34,955 bases of DNA from assembly GCA_013821605.1 (NCBI GenBank), contig JACDGP010000052.1, positions 1-34,955 of the forward strand. Reading direction: 5' to 3'. The DNA is from Herpetosiphonaceae bacterium (GTDB lineage Bacteria > Chloroflexota > Chloroflexia > Chloroflexales > Kallotenuaceae). The notes beneath the pieces are model-generated. The model was given only the letters and a program-made list of their open reading frames with translations, did no database searches and was not told where the DNA came from. Both the position numbers and the translations under genes were made by a program. Shown in pieces: positions 1 through 8,519 of the stretch (the first letter of the stretch is position 1; the number at the start of each line of letters is the position of its first letter).

Positions 1-145
1 GCGGGATGCTGTCGAACACGAGCCGCAGTGTCGAATAGACCACAAATAGGGGGGCTGCCAGCACACGCAGATAGCCGGTGATCACAAGCGCCAGCGTACC
101 AACCAGCAGCGCGACCAATCCTAGGAGGAACAGGCGCTGTTTCAT
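1..145 (-). CDS. Membrane protein, N-terminal part only (runs off the window)
   Basis: The visible 48 codons begin MKQRLFLLGLVALLVG and are almost wholly hydrophobic, so they give one or two membrane segments and no family signature. The ATG overlaps the TGA of the upstream DUF4129 gene in an ATGA junction, so the two are very probably co-transcribed and translationally coupled. In many bacteria DUF4129 proteins sit beside MoxR ATPases, DUF58 proteins and transglutaminase-like proteins. This gene may belong to such a cluster, but nothing visible proves it. Confidence 0.6.
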   Translation of the reverse strand, partial: MKQRLFLLGLVALLVGTLALVITGYLRVLAAPLFVVYSTLRLVFDSIP

Positions 146-1017
146 GCGGACCTGCCATAGGCAGCAATAATGGCCGTTAGACAGGCCTGCGCCTCGTCTT
201 CGTCGCGTCGGTCGGGCGTTTTGACACTGTATCTGATACGCTCGAAGAGCTGCGTGAGACGGCGAATGTGCTCGTCGCGTATGCCAGCGGCCACCAGCCG
301 CTGCTCGAATTCGCGCGGCGTCATCGCTTGCTCGCGCCGGATGGCCCGGCGCTCACTTAGTACCCGACTCATCTCTAGGTAACAGCGTAGCACGACATCG
401 CGGACGTTTCCTCCGGCCTGCAGTTGCTCCAACGCGCCACGCGCCTCCTTCACGACAAGCTCTGCCTCCACCGGCTGCTCAACTTCTACCAGCGTGTTCC
501 GCTGCCGCACAACCAGCCACATCGCCGCCAGGATCACCATGATCACGATGCCCCCGGTCACGCCAACGAACCAAGCTGGTGGCTCACGGATGACCGGTGC
601 CAAAACAGGGGGCTTTGCTGCCGGAGTAGCAACCACTGTCGGTGCGGGAGCAACGGAGACTTCTTCATCCGTTGCTTTCGGCAGGTGTTGAATGAGGGTG
701 AGCAATGCATAGAACAAGACCAGCAAAACGAAGGCTGTCAGGACGCGCTTAGCCAACTCACGACGGGTTGCGGACGACTTGACCAAAACATAAACGAAGA
801 GCGCTCCCAGTACGAGCAGGAAGATGACAGCTACACTACGTCGGACGAGGCCGAATGCCGGGCTACCGAGGGGTGAACCCACGCCCCCAGCCGGTTGGTA
901 GCTACCAAGCGTGATGGGCCGGAACTGGCTCTGAGAAAGACCAGATGCAAGCACGACCAGCGCGATGACTACAATTGTAAGCATCGCGAGCGCGCGCAGG
1001 TTGCTACGAGATGTCAT
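142..1017 (-). CDS. DUF4129 domain membrane protein
   Basis: Protein of 291 aa from the chosen ATG. Four membrane segments lie at about residues 9-26, 58-79, 91-110 and 149-170. A proline/alanine-rich linker (about 122-147) separates the third and fourth. The cytoplasmic C-terminus (about 205-285), with the pattern VLRCYLEMSRVL, MTPREFE and LTQLFERIRYS, matches the DUF4129 family (PF13559), whose function is unknown and which is often found with transglutaminase-like and MoxR-associated proteins. The frame stays open for 50 more codons upstream. I start at 1017 because GGGAG lies 11 nt upstream, the protein then begins just before the first helix, and a promoter (-10 ACTGTA on the plus strand at 1044-1049) lies inside the longer version. 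It is coupled to the next gene by ATGA. Confidence 0.8.
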   Translation of the reverse strand: MTSRSNLRALAMLTIVVIALVVLASGLSQSQFRPITLGSYQPAGGVGSPLGSPAFGLVRRSVAVIFLLVLGALFVYVLVKSSATRRELAKRVLTAFVLLVLFYALLTLIQHLPKATDEEVSVAPAPTVVATPAAKPPVLAPVIREPPAWFVGVTGGIVIMVILAAMWLVVRQRNTLVEVEQPVEAELVVKEARGALEQLQAGGNVRDVVLRCYLEMSRVLSERRAIRREQAMTPREFEQRLVAAGIRDEHIRRLTQLFERIRYSVKTPDRRDEDEAQACLTAIIAAYGRSA

Positions 1018-1043
1018 TGTGAAGCCCGCTCCCACGTTCGCTA

Positions 1044-1073
1044 ACTGTACAATATGTGCTGCCATCAGGTCAA
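1044..1073 (-). promoter_or_regulatory. Sigma70-type promoter for the DUF4129 gene
   Basis: On the minus strand TTGACC (1068-1073) and TACAGT (1044-1049) are separated by 18 bp. The start site would fall near 1037, leaving about 20 nt before the ATG at 1017. It sits back to back with the promoter of the dihydrouridine synthase gene. Confidence 0.5.
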
Positions 1074-1128
1074 TTTCAGGCTGCACCGGATGAATCACTC
1101 CCCCATCGTGGTGAAATACTGGTGGGAC

Positions 1129-1137
1129 TGGTATACT
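1129..1137 (+). promoter_or_regulatory. Extended -10 promoter for the dihydrouridine synthase gene
   Basis: TGG-TATACT forms an extended -10 element with TATACT at 1132-1137. The hexamer 17 bp upstream, TGGTGA, is only a weak -35. The predicted transcript starts near 1144 and has a leader of about 60 nt. Confidence 0.45.
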
Positions 1138-1202
1138 TGCATCGGAGCAAAGGACGGGCATAGCCATGGCTGTGCGCCTTGCTATTCCTTTTGCGGAAGA
1201 TC

Positions 1203-2267
1203 ATGAACGAGTACCAAAGTTTACCGGACCACTATTATATCGGGCACATTCGTGTCCAACCCAACATCGTGTTGGCCCCGATGGCGGGCGTTACCGACTC
1301 GGTGTTCCGGCGACTGCTCTTGTCGTTAGGAGGCCTCGGGCTGGTCACAACCGAGATGACCAACGCTGCTAGTATTTCACCCAAGGCCCTGGCTCGTCAC
1401 CGCCTGCTCGAATTTCTTCCTGAAGAGCGACCGCTGGCCATGCAAATCTCAGGCAATGAACCGGAGTTGGTTGCTAGCGCTGCTCGCCAAGTCGAGGCGC
1501 TAGGGGCGGACATTCTGGATATTAACTGCGGCTGCCCGTCACCGAAAGTGACGGGGGGTGGTCACGGCTCGGCCTTGCTCAAGGATTTGCCCAAACTCGA
1601 CCGCCTGCTGCGGGCGGTGCGGGCGGCGGTGACGATCCCAGTCACGCTCAAGTTTCGGGCAGGCTGGGATGAAAGTTCTTTAAACTATGAGCAAACTGCA
1701 CAGATTGCCGAAGCGGCCGGCGTGAACGCCATCGTGCTCCATCCCCGCACCAAGGCACAAGGCTATAGTGGTAGCGCCGATTGGGAACGCATTGCGGCAG
1801 CTAAGCGCGCGGTTAGCATCCCCGTGATAGGCTCGGGTGATGTCGTAACCGCTGAAGCTGCCCTTGAACGGCTGCGTATCACTGGTGTGGATGGCATCAT
1901 GGTCGGGCGCGGCGCCATGGCAAACCCATGGATTTTTCGGCAGATCGATGAATTGCGCCATGGTCTCCAGCCGTTTCAGCCCATGCCCGCCGACAAGCAG
2001 TTGCTCTTGTTGCGCTATCTTGAGATGCTGGTTGAATTCATGCCCGAACATCACGCTACCAACAAGACCAAGCAGTTGGCCGGACAATTCTTTGTGGGAC
2101 TGCCCGGCGCTGCCGCCCTGCGCAAGAATCTGCAAATTGCGAAAACCACTGCGGAACAGCGCGACGTGATCTTGCGCTACTTCGCGCCGTTTATCGATGG
2201 CAGCCAGGAGGCAACGTTGGAGGATGAACCGGTGCAAGCCATGGAGGATGCACTGGTCGAGTCCTAG
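1203..2267 (+). CDS. dusB: tRNA-dihydrouridine synthase (DusB-like)
   Basis: Flavoenzyme that reduces specific uridines in tRNA loops to dihydrouridine with NADPH and FMN. The N-terminal TIM-barrel pattern VLAPMAGVTDSVFR (residues 23-36), MQISGNEP (80-87) and DINCGCPSPKV (106-116, catalytic Cys111) are diagnostic. GSGDV and MVGRGAMANPWIF supply the FMN phosphate-binding loops. At 354 aa the length is normal. I chose ATG 1203, which gives MNEYQ; GGAAG lies only about 3 nt upstream, so the in-frame codon at 1179 remains possible. The gene is transcribed alone, divergent from DUF4129 and closed by an intrinsic terminator. Assignment to DusB rather than another bacterial Dus class is by overall similarity only. 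Confidence 0.9.
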   Translation: MNEYQSLPDHYYIGHIRVQPNIVLAPMAGVTDSVFRRLLLSLGGLGLVTTEMTNAASISPKALARHRLLEFLPEERPLAMQISGNEPELVASAARQVEALGADILDINCGCPSPKVTGGGHGSALLKDLPKLDRLLRAVRAAVTIPVTLKFRAGWDESSLNYEQTAQIAEAAGVNAIVLHPRTKAQGYSGSADWERIAAAKRAVSIPVIGSGDVVTAEAALERLRITGVDGIMVGRGAMANPWIFRQIDELRHGLQPFQPMPADKQLLLLRYLEMLVEFMPEHHATNKTKQLAGQFFVGLPGAAALRKNLQIAKTTAEQRDVILRYFAPFIDGSQEATLEDEPVQAMEDALVES

Positions 2268-2288
2268 CCCACTGCCCTTTAAACAGCA

Positions 2289-2318
2289 ACGGACCAGGCT
2301 TTGTGCCTGGCCCGTTTT
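2289..2318 (+). terminator. Rho-independent terminator after the dus gene
   Basis: The arms ACGGACCAGGC and GCCTGGCCCGT form a stem with one mismatch and a short TTTGT loop, followed by TTTT. It lies between convergent genes and may also help stop transcripts of the subtilisin gene on the other strand. Confidence 0.8.
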
Positions 2319-2333
2319 CGTGCCGGTGCCGCG

Positions 2334-4604
2334 CTAGCGCTGCAACACTTTGATATAGATGATCGCCTGGTGCTTGCTTTGCTTCCCCGCGAAAACCCAG
2401 AACCACAAACCCGGCGTGACCTTGGCCGTATCCCATTCGAGGCCATCGGTTTGACCGGTGGCTCCCACGTTAATGGTATCGGTGCCACCATGGACCGCTC
2501 CATCCGGCCCGGTCAGCCAGTATGCGATCTCCTCGTTCGGCTGGAAGCCGTTAATATTCATCTCGACTGGGGTACCCTGCTTGACGCAGTTAGCGGGCAG
2601 AACCCCACCACTGATCGGGGCCACGATGCCATTGCAATCGGCCGAAGCGCTCGGGGGAGGTGGTGGCGGAGGTGTTGTTCCAGGTGCCGGAGAGGGCACC
2701 CCCGGCGACGTCGATCCCTTCTCGAACTCATCGCCCAGGAGGCCAAGCAGCACACCCTGCGTCCCATGATCTTCGAAACGCGCTCGTTCAAACCACTGCG
2801 TCATGACGTGATCGCCAGACGAGTTGGTTTCCATCATCGGCTCGGAGAGCGGTAAGCCAAAGAGCTGCAGCGAACGCCCGTAGGCGTCTAATTTGGGGTC
2901 GTTCAGCCCATGACCCTGCCAATACTGGAGGAAGGTACCGCAGACAGCATGCTGCGTTTCGGCGAAGAACTGGCAGCCAGCCCCGCCGGGCTGCGCTTTG
3001 GGAAAGGTGAACCAGTCGCGACCCTGCTGCTTCAGCACTGTATCACCCAAGCGCCCCAGCAACACATTGTAGGGGGCCTGCTTTTCGGGGTGGTACTCGA
3101 AGCGGTTACGCTCAAGATACTGTACTTGGAAACTGCCATCCGCTGTGACCTCAGGATGCTGCTCAGTGATGGGGAAGCCAAAGACCGGCAAGCCGCCGTT
3201 GCCCTTCCAGTAATCCAGAAAGGTGCCCGCGAGGGTGTGATTTGTTTCGGGAAACGTGATCGCTTGGCCGGTAGCCGGTGGGGCGGGGGCCAGCGTGGCT
3301 TGCACAGCTTGAGCCGCTCGCCCGGCATTAATCCTTCCAAAGCCATAATAGTCATCGGGACCGGCGGTACCCAAGTCATCGGCCGTCTGCGAGATGATGC
3401 GCAGTACGTCCTTGTCGTTAAGCTGCGGATTGATCGATAAGAGCAATGCTGCCAGCCCGGAGACATAGGGTGACGCGAACGACGTGCCGCTATACTGGTT
3501 ATAGCCGTTCAGATTATCTTCCGACCCGCTGCTGACAATATCGACGCCCGGCGCGCTGATATCCAGGTACGGCCCGTAGTTGGAAAAGACTGCGCGCACA
3601 TCGTTGATATCAGTCGCGCCAACCGAGTAAACCTCGTCATAGGCAGCGGGATATTCGACCGGATTATCGGGATAGGCCTCGTTGCCCGATGCGGCGATTA
3701 CGACTACGCCTTTGCTGACCGCATATTGAATTGCGTCGTGATCAAACTGCGAGGGGTGGGGACCACCTAAACTCATGTTGATGACCCGCGCACCATGGTC
3801 GACGGCCCAGCGAATGCCCATAGCGGCTTCGACATTCGTGCCCTCGCCCTTGTTGTTCAATACCTTGACTGGCAAAATTCGGCAGCGCCAGCACATACCG
3901 GCGACACCGACGCCGTTATCACCGGCGGCGGCCATGATTCCGGCGGTGAACGTGCCATGCGATTCATCGTCATTGGTATTGGTGTTGTTGCTGACGAAGT
4001 TATAGCCCGGCAGCACTCTGCCCACCAAATCAGGATGGTGCGCATTCACGCCGGTGTCGAGGCTCGCAATCACGAGCGAGTCGGCACCCACCGAGACGTC
4101 CCAAGCCTGTGGTGCCTGAATCTTGGCGATGGGCCATTGTTGCGAGACCAGCGGATCGTTCGAGTTGCGTTGGATACTCCTGTCGGCCAGCAGATGCCAG
4201 CGATACACCGGTTCGGCGTAGGCTACAGCAGGATTCGCCGCGAATTGCGCGACCATGTCGGCAACGTGGGCATCAGTCCCCACATTGACCAGGTAGGTAT
4301 CATCACTCAGCGCTGCCGCCGGCAACGTCCCGGCTTGTCCAAGTAACGCCCCAAACGCTGGGTGGTCGTTATTGATGCCAAGTGCCTTCAGCGCTAACCC
4401 CGGCTGGACACGAACTACAAGTTCACCGGAGACAATCTCTGTATCCTTGATCGCAGCGCTTTGCGTTCGAGGCGGGCGCACGCGGTTAAAAGGAGCGGCT
4501 TCAGCATAAGCTGAACGCGGCCCCAATAGCGGTGCGGTGCAAAACAGCAGAAGCAGGACGACCCAGATCGGGCTACTTCGCCGCCAATGAAGGGATCGAT
4601 TCAT
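2334..4604 (-). CDS. Secreted subtilisin-like serine protease (S8) with tandem C-terminal domains
   Basis: A 756-aa exported endopeptidase. A basic start and hydrophobic core (residues 13-28) ending near AYAEA form a signal peptide. Residues about 50-135 resemble an I9-type propeptide. The S8 domain (about 150-435) has Asp183 in SLDTGV, His216 in ESHGTFTAG, oxyanion Asn308 in AASGNEA and Ser375 in GTSFASP, so it looks active. Two copies of an approximately 75-residue domain follow (about 452-526 and 546-626). Both carry GTFL-YW, LFG/VFGFP and QY/WFER-RFE, which is typical of Chloroflexi exoproteins. A proline-rich linker (about 631-652) leads to a final beta-rich domain. The start is fixed by GGAGG six nt upstream. 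It is monocistronic, with its own promoter. Confidence 0.93.
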   Translation of the reverse strand: MNRSLHWRRSSPIWVVLLLLFCTAPLLGPRSAYAEAAPFNRVRPPRTQSAAIKDTEIVSGELVVRVQPGLALKALGINNDHPAFGALLGQAGTLPAAALSDDTYLVNVGTDAHVADMVAQFAANPAVAYAEPVYRWHLLADRSIQRNSNDPLVSQQWPIAKIQAPQAWDVSVGADSLVIASLDTGVNAHHPDLVGRVLPGYNFVSNNTNTNDDESHGTFTAGIMAAAGDNGVGVAGMCWRCRILPVKVLNNKGEGTNVEAAMGIRWAVDHGARVINMSLGGPHPSQFDHDAIQYAVSKGVVVIAASGNEAYPDNPVEYPAAYDEVYSVGATDINDVRAVFSNYGPYLDISAPGVDIVSSGSEDNLNGYNQYSGTSFASPYVSGLAALLLSINPQLNDKDVLRIISQTADDLGTAGPDDYYGFGRINAGRAAQAVQATLAPAPPATGQAITFPETNHTLAGTFLDYWKGNGGLPVFGFPITEQHPEVTADGSFQVQYLERNRFEYHPEKQAPYNVLLGRLGDTVLKQQGRDWFTFPKAQPGGAGCQFFAETQHAVCGTFLQYWQGHGLNDPKLDAYGRSLQLFGLPLSEPMMETNSSGDHVMTQWFERARFEDHGTQGVLLGLLGDEFEKGSTSPGVPSPAPGTTPPPPPPPSASADCNGIVAPISGGVLPANCVKQGTPVEMNINGFQPNEEIAYWLTGPDGAVHGGTDTINVGATGQTDGLEWDTAKVTPGLWFWVFAGKQSKHQAIIYIKVLQR

Positions 4605-4637
4605 CTGGCTCCTCCAAGGAGTGTGCGAGGTTCAAGC

Positions 4638-4666
4638 ATAATACCCATCTTCAGCTCAGAATGCAA
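4638..4666 (-). promoter_or_regulatory. Promoter of the subtilisin gene
   Basis: On the minus strand TTGCAT (4661-4666) and TATTAT (4638-4643) are separated by 17 bp. The predicted leader is short and contains the GGAGGAG ribosome-binding site. Confidence 0.65.
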
Positions 4667-4710
4667 CCACCGCACGCACCACTTTTCACCGCTCTTTAAC
4701 CAGTATCGCA

Positions 4711-4739
4711 TTGCCGATTTGGGCCTTCCCTGCTATGCT
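4711..4739 (+). promoter_or_regulatory. Promoter of the dcd-rfaE-murJ operon
   Basis: TTGCCG (4711-4716), a 17-bp spacer and TATGCT (4734-4739). AGGAG lies 8 nt before the dcd ATG, within the predicted leader. Confidence 0.6.
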
Positions 4740-4774
4740 AGCAGCGTCAGAGCACGAAAGCAGGAGTGGTATAG

Positions 4775-5335
4775 ATGGCGATCAAGGCCGACCGCTGGAT
4801 CAAACACATGGCCGAAACTACAGGGATGATCGAGCCCTTCGCGGCGAATCAAGTGCGCGAGGGAGTGATCTCATATGGGGTATCGTCCTTCGGTTACGAC
4901 ATTCGCGTTGCCGACGAATTTAAAATCTTCACCAGTGCCACGGGTGAGCTAACCGTTATTGATCCTAAACGATTTGACTCGAAAAGTTTTGTGGATTTTC
5001 GCGGTCCAGAATGTATTATCCCACCTAATTCGTTTGCTTTAGCTCGTACCGTCGAATACTTTCGTATTCCTAACAATGTATTAACAATATGTGTTGGAAA
5101 ATCGACGTATGCACGTTGTGGTATAATAGTGAATGTAACGCCTTTCGAGCCTGGGTGGCAAGGCTTTGTGACGCTAGAAATATCTAATACAACTCCTTTA
5201 CCCGCACGTATTTATGCTAATGAGGGTATAGCGCAAGTTTTGTTCTTCGAAGGTGACGAAACGCCGACCGTCACGTATGATCAGCGTCAAGGCAAATACC
5301 AAGGACAAAGCGGCGTTACGCTGCCGAAGCTCTAA
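4775..5335 (+). CDS. dcd: dCTP deaminase
   Basis: Converts dCTP to dUTP plus ammonia, feeding dTMP synthesis. The protein is 186 aa, normal for the family. It has the core pattern [21 protein letters not shown] (residues 108-128), with substrate-contacting Arg114 and the presumed catalytic Glu135 in TLEISN, and ends with the usual glycine-rich tail GKYQGQSGV. The start is set by AGGAG 8 nt upstream. The stop overlaps the next ATG (TAATG), so dcd leads an operon with the heptose genes and murJ. Codon choice is odd. The first 150 and last 70 bases look like the neighbours, but the middle (about 4915-5260) is clearly AT-rich with many A/T third positions. Confidence 0.93.
   Translation: MAIKADRWIKHMAETTGMIEPFAANQVREGVISYGVSSFGYDIRVADEFKIFTSATGELTVIDPKRFDSKSFVDFRGPECIIPPNSFALARTVEYFRIPNNVLTICVGKSTYARCGIIVNVTPFEPGWQGFVTLEISNTTPLPARIYANEGIAQVLFFEGDETPTVTYDQRQGKYQGQSGVTLPKL
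5119..5127 (+). promoter_or_regulatory. Possible internal extended -10 element inside dcd
   Basis: TGG-TATAAT is a perfect -10 with an extended TGN, but there is no good -35 at the right distance. It lies in the AT-rich middle of dcd and may be chance; if active it would feed the heptose genes and murJ. Confidence 0.25.
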
Positions 5336-6306
5336 TGGCGCACGATCTCCAACAGCTCACCCAACCGCGTGTTCTGGTCGTGGGCGATGTCGTCCTTGAT
5401 GAGTATTTGTTTGGGACGGCTACCCGTTTATCACGCGAAGCTCCCATTCCAGTGCTCGAGTTCGAGCGGCGGTTGGTGTTGCCTGGCGGTGCGGCGAATC
5501 CGGCACACAACATCGCAGCTCTGGGAGCACCGGTGATGCTGGGATCGGTCGTGGGCGACGATCCCGAGGGGCGCCAACTGCTCGATCTGCTGACCACGGC
5601 GGGGGTTGAGCCGCGTTGTGTCCTGATCGATCCGACCCGTCCCACGACCGTCAAAACCCGCATTGTCACGGAAGGATTGCTCCGCTTTCCTCAGCAGATC
5701 GCGCGGATCGACCGCATCTCGCGCACGCCGATCCATCCGCGCATCGGGGCCTCGCTCGGAGCGTTGTTGTGCAACGAGGCTGTGTGTGTGGAAGCAGTCT
5801 TATGCTCGGATTACCTGAGCGGGCTGCTGACGCCGGAATTAGTGGCACAACTGATCGCTGAGTGCCGGGCACATAAGGTGCTTGTGACGGTCGATGCTCA
5901 GGGCGAACTCGCGAAGTATCGTGGCGCGTCGCTGCTCCGCTGTAATAATCACGAAGCACAGCACCATTTGGGACGCACACTCCTCAGCGAAGACGATTTC
6001 CGCGATGCGTGCGAGGCTATGCTGCATGAGCTTGAGGTCGAGCTGTTGATCGTCACGCGTGGCAGTGCTGGCCTCTCCATACGTGGTCACGACCTACCCT
6101 ATACGCATATTCCGTCCCGTCGCGTCGAAGTTGCGGACACGACCGGCGCGGGCGACACCTTTATTGCCGTCATGACCCTGGCCCTGGCAGCCGGCTGGCA
6201 GCCAGTTGAGGCCGCCGACTTGGCCAACCATGCGGCGGGGCTGGTTGTACGTCGTTTCGGCAACGCAGTCCTGACGCTCGCTGACCTCCTGACCGAGTCA
6301 TCATGA
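5335..6306 (+). CDS. rfaE1: PfkB-family sugar kinase, heptose-7-phosphate kinase type
   Basis: Probably phosphorylates D-glycero-D-manno-heptose 7-phosphate at C1 (HldE N-domain activity). The 323-aa protein has the PfkB N-terminal motif around VLPGGAANPAHNIAALGA (residues 48-65), GSVVGDD, and the C-terminal signature DTTGAGDTF, with catalytic base Asp274. The opening VLVVGDVVLDEYLFGTATRLSREAPIPV is typical of the RfaE/HldE kinase branch rather than ribokinase. It overlaps dcd by one base (TAATG) and the next gene by ATGA. The neighbouring adenylyltransferase makes the heptose assignment strong. Confidence 0.85.
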   Translation: MAHDLQQLTQPRVLVVGDVVLDEYLFGTATRLSREAPIPVLEFERRLVLPGGAANPAHNIAALGAPVMLGSVVGDDPEGRQLLDLLTTAGVEPRCVLIDPTRPTTVKTRIVTEGLLRFPQQIARIDRISRTPIHPRIGASLGALLCNEAVCVEAVLCSDYLSGLLTPELVAQLIAECRAHKVLVTVDAQGELAKYRGASLLRCNNHEAQHHLGRTLLSEDDFRDACEAMLHELEVELLIVTRGSAGLSIRGHDLPYTHIPSRRVEVADTTGAGDTFIAVMTLALAAGWQPVEAADLANHAAGLVVRRFGNAVLTLADLLTESS

Positions 6307-6842
6307 CCCCGTCGCCGCTGATCTATGCCCTCCCTGCGCTACAGAAACTACGCGCTGGGTGGAGGCTCGCAGGCGAGGTTGTGGTTTTCACCAACGGGGT
6401 CTTCGATCTGCTGCATTATGGTCATCTCCAATACCTAACGGCGGCGCGTGTGCTGGGTGATCGCTTGATCGTCGGAGTTAACAGCGATGCCTCAACGCGT
6501 CGCAACAAAGGTCCACTGCGACCACTCGTGGCCGAGGCCGAGCGTGGCGCGTTACTTGCGGCGCTGAGGCCCGTTGATGCAGTGGTGCTGTTTGACACAT
6601 CTACCGCCGAAGAGCTCATAGCTGCGCTACGGCCCGATATTTATGTCAAAGGTGGCGACTACAGCTTGTCAGCAGCACAGCCGTCCGGTGGGGGTAAACC
6701 ATTGCCCGAAGCCGATGTTGTGCATGGGTATGGTGGTCGTGTGGAGATCATCACCTATCTACCCGGTCATTCCACGACTGAATTGATTGAATTGATTAAG
6801 GAGCGCTACGCGACGCCCACTGAGAGGACGGGAGCAGCATAA
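6303..6842 (+). CDS. rfaE2: Heptose-1-phosphate adenylyltransferase type nucleotidyltransferase
   Basis: The protein is 179 aa. The nucleotidyltransferase motif FTNGVFDLLHYGH holds the HxGH catalytic box (residues 38-41, HYGH). GVNSDASTRRNKG is a typical HldE C-domain loop, and YVKGGDYS is the expected downstream signature. Expected reaction: heptose 1-phosphate plus ATP gives ADP-heptose. In E. coli the kinase and this enzyme are one fused protein; here they are separate genes joined by ATGA. ADP-heptose would serve a cell-surface glycan. Nothing in the window identifies the acceptor. Confidence 0.88.
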   Translation: MTPSPLIYALPALQKLRAGWRLAGEVVVFTNGVFDLLHYGHLQYLTAARVLGDRLIVGVNSDASTRRNKGPLRPLVAEAERGALLAALRPVDAVVLFDTSTAEELIAALRPDIYVKGGDYSLSAAQPSGGGKPLPEADVVHGYGGRVEIITYLPGHSTTELIELIKERYATPTERTGAA

Positions 6843-6893
6843 CGACGTGTCTGCATCATGTGTAACCCATAACCAAGCGAACTATGATCATTG

Positions 6894-8519
6894 ATGCTTG
6901 AAACACCTTCGCCGGTAACTGATAGCCCTTCAGCACCAACGGTCCCGACGCCAACGGGGAGCAACGCAGTTGGACGGGGTATCGCCGTCGCCGCAGCTCT
7001 GATCGCGCTTGGCAACATTATGAGCAGCGTGCTGGGGCAAGTGCGAAACTCGATCATCGCGCAACTCTTCGGTGCTTCACCGGACAGCGCAGCGTATGTG
7101 ATTGCCTCGGCAGTGCCGAACACCATGTATGATTTCCTGGTCGGTGGCCTGGTTAGTGCCGCGCTGGTGCCGGTCTTCTCGGAGCTCGCGGAGCGTGATC
7201 CCCACGAGCTTGGCCGGGTTGCTGGGACGATCTTTACCATGATCAGCCTCGTGATCAGCCTCGCGATCAGCGTCATCTGGCTCCTGGCGCCGCAGCTTGG
7301 AATGTTGCTCACGAGCACACAGCCCAATGGCTTAATCATTCGCCCGCTTGCGACCGGCTTGATCCGATGGATGGCACCGGCGCTGTTGTTTATGGCGCTC
7401 ACCGGTTTGCTAACGGGATTATCTCAAGCACGGCATAAGTTTTTGTTACCGGCCTTCGCGATCAGCTTGTTTAACATCGGCATGATTGCCTGTGCATTGC
7501 TCTTACATCGCCAGCTGGGAATTCTGAGTCTGGCTTTGGGCATGATGATCGGGGCACTAGCCCAGGTTGTGTTGTTGCTGCCGACTGCCCGTGGTATACC
7601 ACTCCGGCCGAGTTTGAACTTACGCCAGCCGGAGGTACGGCGAATTTTGCGCTTGTATGCGCCGGTGGTGGTGGGGATTAGCTTCTCGGTGATCGGCACG
7701 GTCGTTGACCGGCGGCTGGCATCCGGCGTGCCGCAGCGTGGCGCGGCTGCGATCATGGGTTATGCCACTACCTTGATTCAGTTTGGCATGGGCGTCATCA
7801 CTAGTGCGATTGCCTTGGCAGCCTTGCCGACCCTGTCGCGGCAGGGGGTCGATCCCAACAATCTAGGTGCCTACCGCAGGACCTTGGCCCTTAGCCTGAA
7901 GGCCGTGCTATTGCTGATCCTACCGGCAGCGGTGGGGCTAGGCGTGCTCGCGCGACCGATCATCATGGTCCTATTTGAGCGCGGGGCCTTCACACATGTC
8001 GACACTGGGGTCACGACCCTGGCGCTGTTGCTGTATGTGCCGAGTATGATCGCCGCAGCAATCGACCAGCCGTTGATCTTCGCCTTCTATGCGCGGAAAA
8101 ACACTCTGCTGCCCAATCTGGTCCAAGGAGCGGCGATCGTAACCTATCTCGTCGTGGCCTTAAGCAGCGTAGGCCGCTTTGGGATGTACGGCTTGATTGC
8201 CGCCAACGTCGCGCAGTGGACGATGCACGCCTTGATCATGCTCGTGCTAACGCACCGCTATTTGGGAGCGTTGGTTGGCCAACGACTAGGAGAAGCGCTC
8301 GCGAAGGGAATGCTGGCCAGCTTGGGGATGGGGTGCGGGATCGCGCTCCTGCGCTGGCTGATGGGTGATCCCCCGACGCATAGCTGGGCACTCGTGGAAC
8401 TGCTTGCGGGTGGCGCAATTGGCGCCGGGGTCTATGCGCTATGCGCGGCACTGGTGCGGCTCGAAACGTTTGAGCTATGGGTAGTCGGCCTTTGCCATCG
8501 GCTTACGCGTCACTCGTAA
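6894..8519 (+). CDS. murJ: Lipid II flippase MurJ (MviN family)
   Basis: Integral membrane protein of 541 aa with about 14 hydrophobic segments, a member of the MOP exporter superfamily. The first helix segment with SSVLGQVRNSIIAQLFG and the following NTMYDFLVGGLVSAALVPVFSE are characteristic of MurJ, and FERGAFT matches the family mid-protein motif. It would flip lipid II across the membrane for peptidoglycan synthesis; some relatives flip other polyprenyl-linked glycans. The start is ATG 6894, but the ribosome-binding site is poor and the gap after rfaE2 is 51 nt. It overlaps the convergent kinase gene by 17 bp at the 3' end. Confidence 0.88.
   Translation: MLETPSPVTDSPSAPTVPTPTGSNAVGRGIAVAAALIALGNIMSSVLGQVRNSIIAQLFGASPDSAAYVIASAVPNTMYDFLVGGLVSAALVPVFSELAERDPHELGRVAGTIFTMISLVISLAISVIWLLAPQLGMLLTSTQPNGLIIRPLATGLIRWMAPALLFMALTGLLTGLSQARHKFLLPAFAISLFNIGMIACALLLHRQLGILSLALGMMIGALAQVVLLLPTARGIPLRPSLNLRQPEVRRILRLYAPVVVGISFSVIGTVVDRRLASGVPQRGAAAIMGYATTLIQFGMGVITSAIALAALPTLSRQGVDPNNLGAYRRTLALSLKAVLLLILPAAVGLGVLARPIIMVLFERGAFTHVDTGVTTLALLLYVPSMIAAAIDQPLIFAFYARKNTLLPNLVQGAAIVTYLVVALSSVGRFGMYGLIAANVAQWTMHALIMLVLTHRYLGALVGQRLGEALAKGMLASLGMGCGIALLRWLMGDPPTHSWALVELLAGGAIGAGVYALCAALVRLETFELWVVGLCHRLTRHS

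Noticed and set aside
1018-1167. 50-codon N-terminal extension of the DUF4129 protein
   Set aside because: It lacks family likeness and covers both divergent promoters; a ribosome-binding site and helix start support 1017.
2301-2855. 184-aa plus-strand frame
   Set aside because: Antisense to the C-terminal coding part of the subtilisin.
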